From CAZQRP01 sp964596125 (GTDB lineage: Bacteria; Chloroflexota; Dehalococcoidia; GIF9; UBA5629), in contig CAZQRP010000018.1 of NCBI GenBank assembly GCA_964596125.1, positions 1 through 64,000 of the forward strand: a DNA stretch of 64,000 nucleotides. The letters run 5' to 3'. The position numbers and the translations under genes are program-made. Positions 53,026 to 62,250 of this stretch are shown here, in pieces (the stretch's first letter is position 1; every line of letters starts with the position of its first letter). Below the pieces are notes generated by a model. It saw only the letters and a list, made by a program, of their open reading frames with translations. It ran no database searches and was not told the DNA's origin.

Positions 53026-53429
53026 TATTGACTCCTTTTTGTCTTTCTTCCACTTTATATTTCGCTTCTGAATATAAATTAGAGCATTAAACGTGTATTT
53101 TGTCAATCTTGCCGAGCGGCCTTTATCTGACCATCCGATAATGGTTATGCAGAAGTTCAGAAAGCTGCCAGGCTAGATAGGAGATTTATAAGATTTACCC
53201 TGAGTCCCGGGGGCAAGCATGGGGTGAAGGGGCTCGTTCTGGTAGGTTACGGCAAGTCCGAAAGTAGGGATGAGTAGGGACAACTTTCGATTAGTTGCAT
53301 TATGTGGCTTCCCGGAGAGGACTCGAACCTACGATCAGCCAGTCAGAGGCGAAATCGGCGAGCATAAGAGCAGCAAAACCGACGACAATTAAAATTAAGC
53401 CACGAGTTTTTAAGTGTCTTTAATATCTT
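53026..53429. other. intergenic region with a tRNA-like scar
   Basis: About 400 bases upstream of the caspase-like gene. Apart from the scar at 53305-53329 and a possible hairpin (CGAAAGT near 53258 with ACTTTCG near 53284), I see no gene. The caspase promoter should lie at its left end. Confidence 0.35.
53305..53329 (-). other. tRNA-3'-end-like scar
   Basis: The minus strand reads GGTTCGAGTCC, then an acceptor-like CCGGGAAGCCA with encoded CCA. The opposite stem halves are absent or decayed. Confidence 0.4.
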
Positions 53430-54116
53430 TCATGAGGATTCTTTTCTTTTGCCGGTTTTCATTTTCACAGGTTGGGCAGAAGCGCCTATACGTAGGTAAA
53501 GCGTCGTACGTATTGTGAGGAAAACAATAATGGCAGTAAAAACGCATATTGATGCAATAGTGCTGAGGAATGATAAGACCATGCCAATTATGAAAACACC
53601 TATGCATATTAGCATTAATATTGTTGTTTGTTTTATTGAATGCGGATTAATATTCCTCTCTACAAGACGGTGATTATTTGTAGCGTATGACCACTGAAGG
53701 TAGCGAACTAACATACAGGCAGCCAGGTTGCCACCGTATATCAAGACCGAAACCGGTTCGTCTATGTGTTGTCCCAATATGGATGTTGAAAAGGGAAGCA
53801 GCGACATAAACATAAGAAAGATGATATTTGTCCACACCAGCACACTATCTGATCGTCTGATAATAGCAAATTGATAATAATGTATCGACCATATATATCC
53901 AAGCATTAAAAAGGTTACGAAGTAGCTTACAAATTTCGGCCACATTGTAAGAAGACTGACGGTCAATTCGGTATATAACGGTTTTCCTGTTACTATTGGC
54001 ACTCCAAGCTCCAGCACTAATATTGTCATTACTATGGCGAAAACTCCATCAGTTAATGCTTCAACTCTGTTTGGAAATAAAGCCATTTTTACCACTTTCG
54101 GTTTAGCATTGAGCAT
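53430..54116 (-). CDS. TMEM175-family (DUF1211) potassium-channel-like protein
   Basis: About 228 residues from the ATG at 54116 with AAGGAGG upstream; an ATG at 54155 is in frame but weak. The family's pore-helix signature appears as 'RVEALTDGVFAIVMTILVLE', followed by five more hydrophobic helices. Bacterial TMEM175 proteins are K+ channels lacking the classic selectivity filter. The basic C-terminus is short. Stands alone. Confidence 0.88.
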   Translation of the reverse strand: MLNAKPKVVKMALFPNRVEALTDGVFAIVMTILVLELGVPIVTGKPLYTELTVSLLTMWPKFVSYFVTFLMLGYIWSIHYYQFAIIRRSDSVLVWTNIIFLMFMSLLPFSTSILGQHIDEPVSVLIYGGNLAACMLVRYLQWSYATNNHRLVERNINPHSIKQTTILMLICIGVFIIGMVLSFLSTIASICVFTAIIVFLTIRTTLYLRIGASAQPVKMKTGKRKESS

Positions 54117-54255
54117 AACTTGACCTCCTTCTTGTGATCTCCCGTGGGCTTTCAACTTACTCTTTTTCTTCTATCTTATGTTTCCATTAATTAACTGTCA
54201 ATCAAGATAGCTTGTAATCTTGAAGTGCATGAAAATGCAGGGGCGGTCCCTTAGG

Positions 54256-54279
54256 TGGTGGATTCGGTGGGGATCGAAC
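54256..54279 (-). other. tRNA-3'-end-like scar
   Basis: The minus strand reads GTTCGATCCCCACC, then CGAATCCACCA, resembling a T-arm 3' half and acceptor with CCA. No intact tRNA can be folded. Confidence 0.4.
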
Positions 54280-54335
54280 ATGCAACAAGTTGATGATGAA
54301 ACTCACCAGATGGAAGTTGGTGAGCCGGGAAGTTT

Positions 54336-54359
54336 GGCTCCTCAGGTAGAATCCGAACC
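54336..54359 (-). other. tRNA-3'-end-like scar of the tRNA-Asn type
   Basis: On the minus strand GGTTCGGATT is followed by CTACCTGAGGAGCCA. The ending GAGGAGCCA matches tRNA-Asn acceptor ends and recurs at 61778-61800 (partial) and 62251-62274. Confidence 0.45.
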
Positions 54360-54451
54360 TGCTATCTAGCCTGTTACCCTGTGCTTAGTGTAGCCGCCCA
54401 ACCTAAACGCTACTGCGCTTATCTATCTGGCGGTGTCTCTGGCCGGGCAGC

Positions 54452-54547
54452 CTACAGGAATTCTTTTACATATTCCCTGACTTTATCCACTTGAGACAGC
54501 ACTGCATGGCCGCCGGTATCAAAAGATATCAGCTTTGAATGCTCTAT
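54452..54547 (-). pseudogene. C-terminal remnant of an alpha/beta hydrolase
   Basis: The minus strand encodes 'IEHSKLISFDTGGHAVLSQV' and then 'DKVREYVKEFL' with a stop: the last ~30 residues of an alpha/beta hydrolase, including the catalytic His in 'GGH'. The rest of the gene is missing, and the aldehyde dehydrogenase gene abuts it upstream. A deletion or insertion fused the two regions. Confidence 0.6.
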
Positions 54548-54575
54548 TTCTATATTTCCTTCGATTGATCGATTG

Positions 54576-56291
54576 TTATATCAACTGAATCGCTGTATAC
54601 ATTAGATCGATTAACTTCCAGGGTGATTGCTTTGCTTCAAAATTGGCTAATTTGCGTGAAAAGAGATTGAAATGTTTCATTAGCGCTGTTGGTTGCACAA
54701 GCTGTTTAAATGGACCTCTAACTACAGTTTTTTGAGGATGATCAAGCATCAGCATATTACAAACCACTCCGGTACCTGACTGAATATCGTACATATGGTG
54801 ACCGGGAAACGCGCCCCATGTAGTTACGCCGAGAGTATAGCTCATGGCACCCCATACATTAACACCTACAGTTCCATACTTCAGGTTAGAGATCGCCTGC
54901 CCAAGTGCAAAAGAAACTGAAGGGTCGTTTACCGAATTCGGGTGAATCATTATTGTTGAAGTAAGAGTTCCCCATAATGTTTTATTTACGAAATCGACTG
55001 CCTGTCCAATATACTCTGGGACGGTTTCAGCTTTAATCGAAGTCTCGCTAAAAATGCTACAGAAAGCTTCCTTAGTAAATAAAATATCATCTTTCTTCAG
55101 AGGATTAATGTCAGGAATGAATGTCCATGGTAGCGTATCAGAATTTATGCCTCCAAATTGTTCGGCCTCAGGGTGAGCTGATATAAACTCTGAATATATA
55201 GCATGTGCATTGGGATAATATGCTTTCCTCGTGGGCACACGAGCAAGTACTTCACGAACGCCATCGAGTAATTCATTGCGCTGTGGCCAGTTGGCATGGG
55301 TTACTATCACACGAGTGTTTAGACAATTGAAACCAGCATTATGGGTCAACGTGCCAGCTAATGTCCCTGCTTGATGCTGGATTTCCTCCTTTGACCATTG
55401 TCCAGGCACGATAATAACCGGGTTAACACTTCCAAGTTCAGCAGTGATGTGCTTTGTAATTAAAGGACGTTTCTCCAACTTCCTCTTTGTACCTTCCTCT
55501 CCTGAACCGAAAACGATAGCTTCGTATGTCTTGTCCGAACCAGTCATGTGTATCTCTTCCACACCCGCATGATTTGTTAGATACCTACCTTCTGCAACAT
55601 CCCCATAGACTATTTTGAGAAAGTCTTGCTCTATTAACACTCGAAAAGCTTCTTCCAGGAGTGGTCCAAGATAATCGTTTACAGGATTCATCTTCAGAAT
55701 AACAGTTCGAAGTTTAACGAAAAGGTTGTATAAAACTTCACCTACCACTAGGAAACCCTGATTACCTGCACCTAAGATTAACGTTACACAACCTGCATAT
55801 GCATTGTCATTATATTCATTCGCTTGTCCGCTAATTACTTCTTCAGCTTTCACTTCTGGTTCCATCCAGATCTCAGCAGTTATACCTCTATAAAGAAATT
55901 GGTTTTTCAGCAAGCGGTCCGTTAATGTTCGTGGTACTGCTGGCACAACCACTTGCCCATCCTCTCTAGTTCTTACATATCCTGGAATTAGAGGATGATT
56001 ATTCCTGGATATTTCTTGTAATGACTTGCGAAGCGTGTGCAATAAACGAAATATGAAGCTCATGCCGAGCCATGCCTCGCACGCCACTTCTGATTCAGGA
56101 TCTATACCACGTGCTTTTAGTTCAGCATCGACCCAGCGCTCGGATACAGCTTTCATCTTTTCAATTATTTCGTTGACTGTCCTAATACGCTGCCCGATAT
56201 CTAATTTAGCCCACTTATACTTGTTTGACTGAAGTGCTGCAACAGCATTATCTAGGTTTATTTCTGAAGTTGTCATCGCAATATAATCCAA
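54576..56291 (-). CDS. aldehyde dehydrogenase superfamily protein, divergent long type
   Basis: 571 residues, longer than the usual ~480-500. The ALDH fold is recognised by the base-Glu motif 'ITAELGSVNPVIIVPG' and nucleophile Cys in 'THNAGFNCLNTRVIVTH', where most families read NxGQxC. 'VIVTHANWPQRNELLDGVRE' and the C-terminal 'GTVGVNVWGAMSYTL' are also ALDH-like. An N-terminal helical extension of about 100 residues is unusual. It should oxidise an aldehyde or acyl-semialdehyde with NAD(P); the substrate is unknown. Stands alone. Confidence 0.82.
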   Translation of the reverse strand: MDYIAMTTSEINLDNAVAALQSNKYKWAKLDIGQRIRTVNEIIEKMKAVSERWVDAELKARGIDPESEVACEAWLGMSFIFRLLHTLRKSLQEISRNNHPLIPGYVRTREDGQVVVPAVPRTLTDRLLKNQFLYRGITAEIWMEPEVKAEEVISGQANEYNDNAYAGCVTLILGAGNQGFLVVGEVLYNLFVKLRTVILKMNPVNDYLGPLLEEAFRVLIEQDFLKIVYGDVAEGRYLTNHAGVEEIHMTGSDKTYEAIVFGSGEEGTKRKLEKRPLITKHITAELGSVNPVIIVPGQWSKEEIQHQAGTLAGTLTHNAGFNCLNTRVIVTHANWPQRNELLDGVREVLARVPTRKAYYPNAHAIYSEFISAHPEAEQFGGINSDTLPWTFIPDINPLKKDDILFTKEAFCSIFSETSIKAETVPEYIGQAVDFVNKTLWGTLTSTIMIHPNSVNDPSVSFALGQAISNLKYGTVGVNVWGAMSYTLGVTTWGAFPGHHMYDIQSGTGVVCNMLMLDHPQKTVVRGPFKQLVQPTALMKHFNLFSRKLANFEAKQSPWKLIDLMYTAIQLI

Positions 56292-56798
56292 CTATGTAAG
56301 TCAATGTAAGCAAAGATTATCGGTGATTCCTTTGTTTGAAAGCTTCTTGTACAACGATTGAATTCTAGTATCGATACTCAGCCTTTGTCAAACTGGTCCC
56401 CCTCTATCTGCCAGTATCTTTGCATGACGTTTATAGCAATCTTGTGCTTGGAGTTTAGGCGCTGTGGCTATGGCAGTAACTTCAGAGCGTCAGGACGGCT
56501 ACTGGGCTCACCGTGGCCAGCCAGAGAGACCACGAAAATCCCCGTAAGTATTGTATCGCGGGATTTTTGAGGCTGGATGTGGGCTGAATGGTGAGACCCA
56601 ATGGGAGTGGCGTAGAGGGTGTACTGACGTAATGTTAAGGATGGGTCAAAAGTAGTACTTGATCCTTCGCAATTGTTATAAACAGGATAGGCATTATTAT
56701 AAAAACTCAGGTGTATTTCCCAAACTATGCCAACTCGGTTTGCGTAAAAAGCCTCCGGGCGGCCGAATTTGCTGGCACACCTATAAATCGCTAGAATA
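56292..56798. other. intergenic region with a terminator-like hairpin
   Basis: About 500 bases between the aldehyde dehydrogenase and the MalT-like regulator genes (divergent). No coding frame is convincing; the higher-GC stretch 56440-56760 may be a gene remnant I cannot identify. A hairpin lies at 56535-56568. Confidence 0.35.
56535..56568 (+). terminator. terminator-like hairpin
   Basis: AAAATCCC (56535-56542) and GGGATTTT (56560-56567) form an 8-base stem with a run of T on the plus strand. No gene with a matching orientation ends nearby, so it may be a leftover from a lost gene. Confidence 0.4.
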
Positions 56799-59366
56799 AT
56801 GGTGATGCCATCATCACTAATAACAACGAAGATTTGCGTACCTCACCTTCGCCCCGACTTGGTCTTGCGTCCACATTTGAATGAGCGTTTGAAAGCGGGG
56901 TTGCATTGTACTTTAACCTTAATCTCTGCTCCTGCTGGCTATGGCAAAACTACTCTGCTTGCGGGATTAGCTAATAATGGTCTGCTGACAGCCTGGCTAT
57001 CTCTCGATGAAGGAGATAATGATCCAGTTCGATTCTGGACCCATTTCATTTCGGCATTGCAGACAAAGCAACCGCACCTGGGTAATACTGTCCTCCAGAT
57101 GCTAAGGTCTCTCGAGAGCTCAGACATTCAATCTCACTTGATCGAACTAATCAACGAGATAGCAGGCGATGAGTCATCAATCCAACCTTACATTCTTATT
57201 CTTGATGACTACCATTTGATAGAAGAGCAGGCTATCCATAAAGACCTATACTTTATCATTGAGCATCTACCATGGCAACTTCGTCTGGTTATCTCTACTC
57301 GTGCTGATCCACCTCTACCTTTAGCCCGAATGCGCGCTCGCGGACAACTTAGTGAATTTCGGGCTCAAGACTTACGCTTCACTGTGAAGGAAACAGACAT
57401 CCTGTTGAACGGCATTATAGGTTTAGGCCTTTCGGACGAAGAAGTCGCTGCTATTGATGCTCGCACTGAGGGCTGGATTGCCAGTTTGCAGATGGCAGCA
57501 ATCTCAATGCAGAGGCGTCAGGACATTCCGTCATTTATTACAGCTTTCACCGGAACTCATCGCCATGTGCTGGATTATCTGACTGAAGAGGTGCTGGTCC
57601 GACAAACTGAAGACACGCGCTCGTTCTTGCTAGAGACTTCTATACTGAACCGTATGACCGGCTCACTATGCGATGCCATCACTGGACGGCAGGATGGGGA
57701 GGAGATGATTGAGCGATTAGATAATGCCAACTTGTTCTTAGTATCACTCGATGATGAGCGCAAGTGGTACCGCTACCATAACTTATTTTCCTCTATGTTA
57801 AGTAGTCGCCTGCAACAATTGAATCCAGAACGAGTAGCTGACCTTCGGACAAAAGCTGCAATCTGGTTTCAACAAAACGGATTCATGGAAGAGGCTATAT
57901 CGCACGCACTTGCGACCAGGGATTACGAGTTGTCGTCACGATTAATTGATGAGGCAGCGCCGGTGTTCCTGATACGCGGTGAGCTTGGAATCTTGTTGAA
58001 CTGGCTCGTAAAGCTGCCTGAAGCGACCGTCCGGAGATATCCTAGTCTTTGCGTATACAATGCCTTTGCGCTTTCCAGGGTGGGACGAATGGATGCATCT
58101 GAAACGTGGCTAAGGCAAGCTGAAGGTATTACCCTACCAGGATTTCTGAAAACGCTTGCAACAATGACAGAAGCAATACTTGCCACCTCGCGTAATGACG
58201 ATAAAACAACAATAGAGCTTTTTTATCAGATTCTGGAGGAAAGAGAGAGCCTTTCTAATATAGGGACAAATGATGAGGTGGTATACAGTCTCGTCGCAAA
58301 GCTAGCTGCTGCGGCATTTCTCAGTGAAGCCCAGGTAACTCACGGCCAACTACGGGGAGCTATCGATACCTGCAAGCGCGGCCTGAGCCTGGTTCAAGAT
58401 AAAGCATTAGAGGAATCATTGTCATCTATGGTATGCTTTTTGCACGTTCGTCTTGCCTGGGTACTATACGAACGAAACGAAATGGAAGGTGCAACTCAGC
58501 ACACAATGATGGCCAGCGAAATAGGTGGGTATGCAGGAAATAAACAGGTTCAGGCATGCAGCTCTATTGTTCAAGGACTAGTTCGGCAGGCTGAGGGAGA
58601 CGATAAGGCAGCGCTTGACCAGGTACGCAAGGCCGAGCAGATTTCACCCAGAGGCAATTTGTCGCCATATTCAATCTCTAGGTTGCCATGGCAGTTGCGG
58701 ATTTGGTTTGCTCAAGGGGACATCACGGCCGCTGCACAGCACATTCAGGCTTATGAGCCAGTTTTGGGCATGGGACGGGGTGGACTGCTTCAAGAGACAG
58801 TAGACATAGCTCTCGGGCATATTAGGTTGGCAGAAGGCAAGTTCAGTGAAGCCGAGGCGTTATTGGCAAGGGTACAGCAGGAAGCGGAAAATTCAGGCCG
58901 CATGGGAAATGTGATCGAGATTCTGCTCCTCCGCGCATTGGCGGCACGATCACTGTGCAATATGGCTCAGGCAATTGACTTACTCAGTAGAGCACTGAAG
59001 CTCGCCGAGCCGGAAGGTTACCTTCGTATCTTCGTTGACCTGGGCATGCCTATGGCTGCGCTGTTAAGAGAGGCCGTCTCACAGTGTATTATTTCCAACT
59101 ATGTTCGCGAGTTGCTGGCTGAATTCGAAAAGAAAAAACGCCACACTAAGCCGTTTACCTATCAGCCCCTAGCTGAGTCACTCACTGAGCGTGAGCTTGA
59201 AGTACTGCGTTTGCTTACTGATGGCCTGTCAAACGAGGAAATTGCCGGAAAACTTGTACTTACACTGGGTACAATTAAGAGCCATGTTCATAATATCTAT
59301 GCTAAATTGGGTGTCCGTAGTCGTGCCCAAGCAATCAAACGAGCCACGACCTTGAATCTTCTCTAA
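56799..59366 (+). CDS. MalT-like ATP-dependent LuxR-family regulator
   Basis: 855 residues. An N-terminal STAND ATPase with Walker A 'SAPAGYGKTTLLAGL' and Walker B 'YILILDDYHLIEE', 'LVISTRADPPLPLARMRARG' as sensor, then a winged helix and a long TPR-like helical region (about 400-780). The C-terminal LuxR helix-turn-helix is 'LTERELEVLRLLTDGLSNEE' followed by 'LTLGTIKSHVHNIYAKLGVR'. MalT-type proteins bind an inducer in the TPR domain and oligomerise on ATP to activate transcription. It immediately precedes the methyltransferase gene with a structured leader, which is the obvious target. Confidence 0.94.
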   Translation: MVMPSSLITTKICVPHLRPDLVLRPHLNERLKAGLHCTLTLISAPAGYGKTTLLAGLANNGLLTAWLSLDEGDNDPVRFWTHFISALQTKQPHLGNTVLQMLRSLESSDIQSHLIELINEIAGDESSIQPYILILDDYHLIEEQAIHKDLYFIIEHLPWQLRLVISTRADPPLPLARMRARGQLSEFRAQDLRFTVKETDILLNGIIGLGLSDEEVAAIDARTEGWIASLQMAAISMQRRQDIPSFITAFTGTHRHVLDYLTEEVLVRQTEDTRSFLLETSILNRMTGSLCDAITGRQDGEEMIERLDNANLFLVSLDDERKWYRYHNLFSSMLSSRLQQLNPERVADLRTKAAIWFQQNGFMEEAISHALATRDYELSSRLIDEAAPVFLIRGELGILLNWLVKLPEATVRRYPSLCVYNAFALSRVGRMDASETWLRQAEGITLPGFLKTLATMTEAILATSRNDDKTTIELFYQILEERESLSNIGTNDEVVYSLVAKLAAAAFLSEAQVTHGQLRGAIDTCKRGLSLVQDKALEESLSSMVCFLHVRLAWVLYERNEMEGATQHTMMASEIGGYAGNKQVQACSSIVQGLVRQAEGDDKAALDQVRKAEQISPRGNLSPYSISRLPWQLRIWFAQGDITAAAQHIQAYEPVLGMGRGGLLQETVDIALGHIRLAEGKFSEAEALLARVQQEAENSGRMGNVIEILLLRALAARSLCNMAQAIDLLSRALKLAEPEGYLRIFVDLGMPMAALLREAVSQCIISNYVRELLAEFEKKKRHTKPFTYQPLAESLTERELEVLRLLTDGLSNEEIAGKLVLTLGTIKSHVHNIYAKLGVRSRAQAIKRATTLNLL

Positions 59367-59427
59367 ATATAGCCTTCGACCGTTTTCAATATAATCCTCC
59401 AAATCTATCCTAAGATAGATGCCGCTC

Positions 59428-59487
59428 TATCCTCCCGATTTGTAACATATAGTCAGGTGAGCAGAAGGTCACAAAATCGGGAGGATA
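59428..59487 (+). promoter_or_regulatory. long inverted repeat sequestering the ribosome-binding site
   Basis: TATCCTCCCGATTT (59428-59441) and AAATCGGGAGGATA (59474-59487) are perfectly complementary over 14 bases with a 32-base loop. The right arm contains the GGGAGG ribosome-binding site of the following methyltransferase gene (GTG at 59491). In RNA this would hide the site. A separate 7-base hairpin (ATCTATC/GATAGAT, 59403-59420) lies just upstream. It could alternatively be a DNA operator for the MalT-like regulator. Confidence 0.6.
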
Positions 59488-59490
59488 ACA

Positions 59491-60447
59491 GTGAGTGAGA
59501 ACGGTAGCCAGATAACGCGTTATGAAATTAAAGTAAGAGGTCACCTTGATGATCGCTGGTCCGAGTGGTTCGACGGGATGGACATTCGGAATCTACCCGG
59601 TGGAGATACTATTTTATATGGCATGGTTATTGACCAGGCAGCATTGCACGGTCTATTAATCAAAATCCGCGACCTGGGCTTGCCATTGGTATCTGTCCAT
59701 ACCAGCCCCTCCCGACATGCACCGGTCGGACTGGATTTGGAAGCAACAGACCGCCCGACTGTTTATTCAAGAACTCCAGACTGCGATATATTAAAATCAC
59801 GTTTGGAGTTTAATAAGACGGACAACAAGGAAAAATTAACCGAGATGGTTAAAAGGAGATACGCTAAGATCGCCTCATTCTATGATCTGATGGACAACCT
59901 CACAGCAGGATCGAACGAGTCCAAGTGGCGGCAGCTATCATGGAGTAAGGCGGAGGGCTCTACTATCCTGGAGATTGGCATAGGTACCGGCAGGAATTTC
60001 CCCTACTACCCCTCAGGGGTACAAATAACTGGCATCGATTTCAGTGATAACATGCTAAAGCAGGCCAGAAACAAGGCCATAAAACAGAACATACAGGTAC
60101 AGCTAAGTTTGATGGATATTCAGAAGATGGAATTTACAGACAACACATTTGACTCCGTTGTCGGCACTTTTATATTTTGTACGGTGCCGGATCCGATACG
60201 TGGGTTGGCTGAGGTCAAGCGTGTTCTCAGACCTGGCGGCAAACTGGTGCTGCTGGAGCACGTCATAAGTGACAACCATGTCCTGGCATGGATAATGAAT
60301 CTGCTCAATCCCATAGTATTGCGGGTTGGTGGCGGAAATATCAACCGTCATACAGTAGATAATGTAGCCAAAAGCGGTTTGGTCATCGAGAAAGTAACCA
60401 CTGCCAGAGGGATCAACAAACTCATAGAAGCAAGAAAACGAGTTTAG
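59491..60447 (+). CDS. SAM-dependent methyltransferase with a LuxR-associated N-terminal domain
   Basis: 318 residues, GTG start. Residues 1-75 ('YEIKVRGHLDDRWSEWFDGM', 'VIDQAALHGLLIKIRDLGLP') match a small domain that I associate with stand-alone ~80-residue proteins next to MalT-like regulators. From about 110 a class I methyltransferase follows: motif I 'ILEIGIGTGRNFPYYP', 'GIDFSDNMLKQARNK', and 'VGTFIFCTVPDPIRGLAEVK', with 'LRPGGKLVLLEHV'. Substrate unknown; UbiE/COQ5-like methylation of lipids or quinones is possible. The fusion links a probable sensor domain to the enzyme. Confidence 0.88.
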   Translation: MSENGSQITRYEIKVRGHLDDRWSEWFDGMDIRNLPGGDTILYGMVIDQAALHGLLIKIRDLGLPLVSVHTSPSRHAPVGLDLEATDRPTVYSRTPDCDILKSRLEFNKTDNKEKLTEMVKRRYAKIASFYDLMDNLTAGSNESKWRQLSWSKAEGSTILEIGIGTGRNFPYYPSGVQITGIDFSDNMLKQARNKAIKQNIQVQLSLMDIQKMEFTDNTFDSVVGTFIFCTVPDPIRGLAEVKRVLRPGGKLVLLEHVISDNHVLAWIMNLLNPIVLRVGGGNINRHTVDNVAKSGLVIEKVTTARGINKLIEARKRV

Positions 60448-60529
60448 GCTGATCGAGACTTAGTATCCGATATTTGGGTTTGGTTATGAATTCGGAGGAA
60501 TGGGAAACATTGGCGAAGGAGGTGCAGTC

Positions 60530-61147
60530 ATGGTTAATGACAAGAGCTTATATTATTATGGAACCATTTACCACATTCTTATTGATCCTCTAGTAAAAGA
60601 ATCTTGGAAACAGATAATCAATGTGGTACCTGAGAATTCAAGAGTCTTTGATGCGGGCTGTGGTACAGGGGGATTAGCTTTGTTGCTCAGGAAAAAGAAA
60701 AACTGCCAGGTCGTTGGAGCTGATTTGTCTCGCCGGATGTTAGATTTCGCAAATAAAGCGAATCCTTATGATAACGTTAAATTCTTGCACATGGATATCA
60801 GCAATATTACAGCGTACCAGGAAAACAGTTTCGATTATTCGGTTATGTGTCAGGTAATCCATGAAATACCGGCTGATAAGCAGCCAAAAGTTCTATCTGA
60901 ATTAATGCGAATCGGGAGAAAAACAGTGATTCTCGATTCTAATACCCCTTTGCCCCAAAATATTATTGGCATAGTTATTCGCATGCTTGATGCCACTTTT
61001 GGAAGAGACCATTATGATAATTTCAAATCATATATTGCTTCAGGTGGTGTTATCGGAATCCTGGAAAGGTCTGGACTAATATCAAACGTAGTTCAACGAT
61101 TTATATTTAGACATAATTGCCAGCAGATTGTCATATTAGCCAGATAG
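60530..61147 (+). CDS. SAM-dependent methyltransferase
   Basis: About 205 residues from the ATG at 60530, preceded by AAGGAGG; the ATG at 60500 has its purine-rich site only one base away. Motif I is 'VFDAGCGTGGLALLLRKK', motif II 'VVGADLSRRMLDFANKA', and post-I regions 'KFLHMDISNITAYQENSFDY'. It follows the fused methyltransferase by about 80 bases and may share its operon. Substrate unknown. Confidence 0.88.
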   Translation: MVNDKSLYYYGTIYHILIDPLVKESWKQIINVVPENSRVFDAGCGTGGLALLLRKKKNCQVVGADLSRRMLDFANKANPYDNVKFLHMDISNITAYQENSFDYSVMCQVIHEIPADKQPKVLSELMRIGRKTVILDSNTPLPQNIIGIVIRMLDATFGRDHYDNFKSYIASGGVIGILERSGLISNVVQRFIFRHNCQQIVILAR

Positions 61148-61203
61148 AGATTAGTTGTGACTATGATAGACAAAAAGTTTGAATAATTAAAGGAGGTGTG
61201 GTC

Positions 61204-61425
61204 ATGGAAAATAGATCAGCATCTGTGAAGCGATCGGTATGGTGGCGTTTTCTTCGTGTCCTGGTAATTGTTTTTCTGATTGTAGGTATTGTTACCGCGG
61301 CTTTGGACGCAACGTTTGGCGGTTTCGCGCCTTTCATGTGGTTTCTGTTGTCCCTTGTAGCCCTGCTCATTGCCATTTGTAACGAGGTATTGAGGATAGC
61401 CGACTTCCTGGAAAGCAAGAAATAG
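61204..61425 (+). CDS. small two-helix membrane protein
   Basis: 73 residues from the ATG at 61204 with AAGGAGG at optimal spacing; GTG 61198 is also in frame. Basic N-terminus, then two hydrophobic helices ('LRVLVIVFLIVGIVTAA' and 'FMWFLLSLVALLIAICNEV'), ending 'FLESKK'. No family recognised. It may belong to the methyltransferase transcript upstream. Confidence 0.55.
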   Translation: MENRSASVKRSVWWRFLRVLVIVFLIVGIVTAALDATFGGFAPFMWFLLSLVALLIAICNEVLRIADFLESKK

Positions 61426-61872
61426 GGTGGGGGAGGGCAACCCGAAAGGGCCCGGAAAAGTATTCTCGAACGGGCAACAGTAAATGCCTGCATCTCATAC
61501 GTATATCATGAAACAGTGCATAGCGGTGCCCTTTCCTTCATCGAATAGAGCAGGTATAAAAACTAAAGAAACTAAAATGTTTTGGGGCTATATTTAATAG
61601 CCCACAAAAGGTCCTGTTTGTCCTCCTGCTGTTTGCCTGTTTCATGCGGCCTGGCCCGTTCTGCGACAGGTGCCCCCTGAGGGATCAGCCTCTGGTGAAG
61701 GGGGATATGATCTGGGTAGATTGTGGGTAAGTGGCTCTTAAAATTACAAAAAGAAAAGGAAGGCCATTGTTAAATCTCGCTCCTCAGGCAGGATTGAAAC
61801 TAACGATTAAAGTAATTTAACAGATTAGTTATATCTGAATGTGATATTATGTTATGAAAAGGAGATAAAAAC
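61426..61872. other. intergenic region with a decayed tRNA-Asn 3' half
   Basis: About 450 bases with no coding frame of substance. Its right part carries the tRNA-Asn-like remnant (61778-61840). The rest shows nothing recognisable. Confidence 0.4.
61778..61840 (-). other. decayed tRNA-Asn-like 3' half
   Basis: On the minus strand: an anticodon-loop-like CTGTTAAAT, degenerate middle, T-arm-like GTTTCAATCCTGC and acceptor-like CTGAGGAGC. The order fits tRNA-Asn from anticodon to acceptor, but stems are broken and no 5' half is present. Confidence 0.4.
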
Positions 61873-62199
61873 ATGGAGAAATATTTAATTGAGGAGACTT
61901 TAACGTCCCAGGCAGTGCAGGGTATACTGCAGAAACCCGAAGACCGTGGCAAGGTTCTTGCCCCTATTTTTGTGGCTGCGGGTTGCAAGCTGGAGCAGTT
62001 CTACGTTTCCGGTATCGAAAACAAAGCTCTGATGATAGCCGAGTCTCCTGATCTTGAAAGCATATATATCTTGATGATGGCTTTTCAAGCTGGTGGAACG
62101 GCATTATCTATAAAGTGTACGCCTTTGATACCTGTTTCTGAAGCAGTAGACCTGTTTAAAAAAGCATCTCGTCTGGATTTCAATGCTCCTGGCAAGTGA
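61873..62199 (+). CDS. GYD-domain protein
   Basis: 108 residues with the GYD-family pattern: 'LTSQAVQGILQKPEDRGKVL', 'AAGCKLEQFYVSGIENKALM', 'ESPDLESIYILMMAFQAGGT' and C-terminal helix 'VSEAVDLFKKAS'. The ferredoxin-like alpha/beta fold is of unknown function. AAAAGGAG precedes the ATG. Confidence 0.8.
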   Translation: MEKYLIEETLTSQAVQGILQKPEDRGKVLAPIFVAAGCKLEQFYVSGIENKALMIAESPDLESIYILMMAFQAGGTALSIKCTPLIPVSEAVDLFKKASRLDFNAPGK

Positions 62200-62250
62200 T
62201 GAGTCGAGTTGATTTATATATATTAATATGACTGAAATATCTATTGATTT

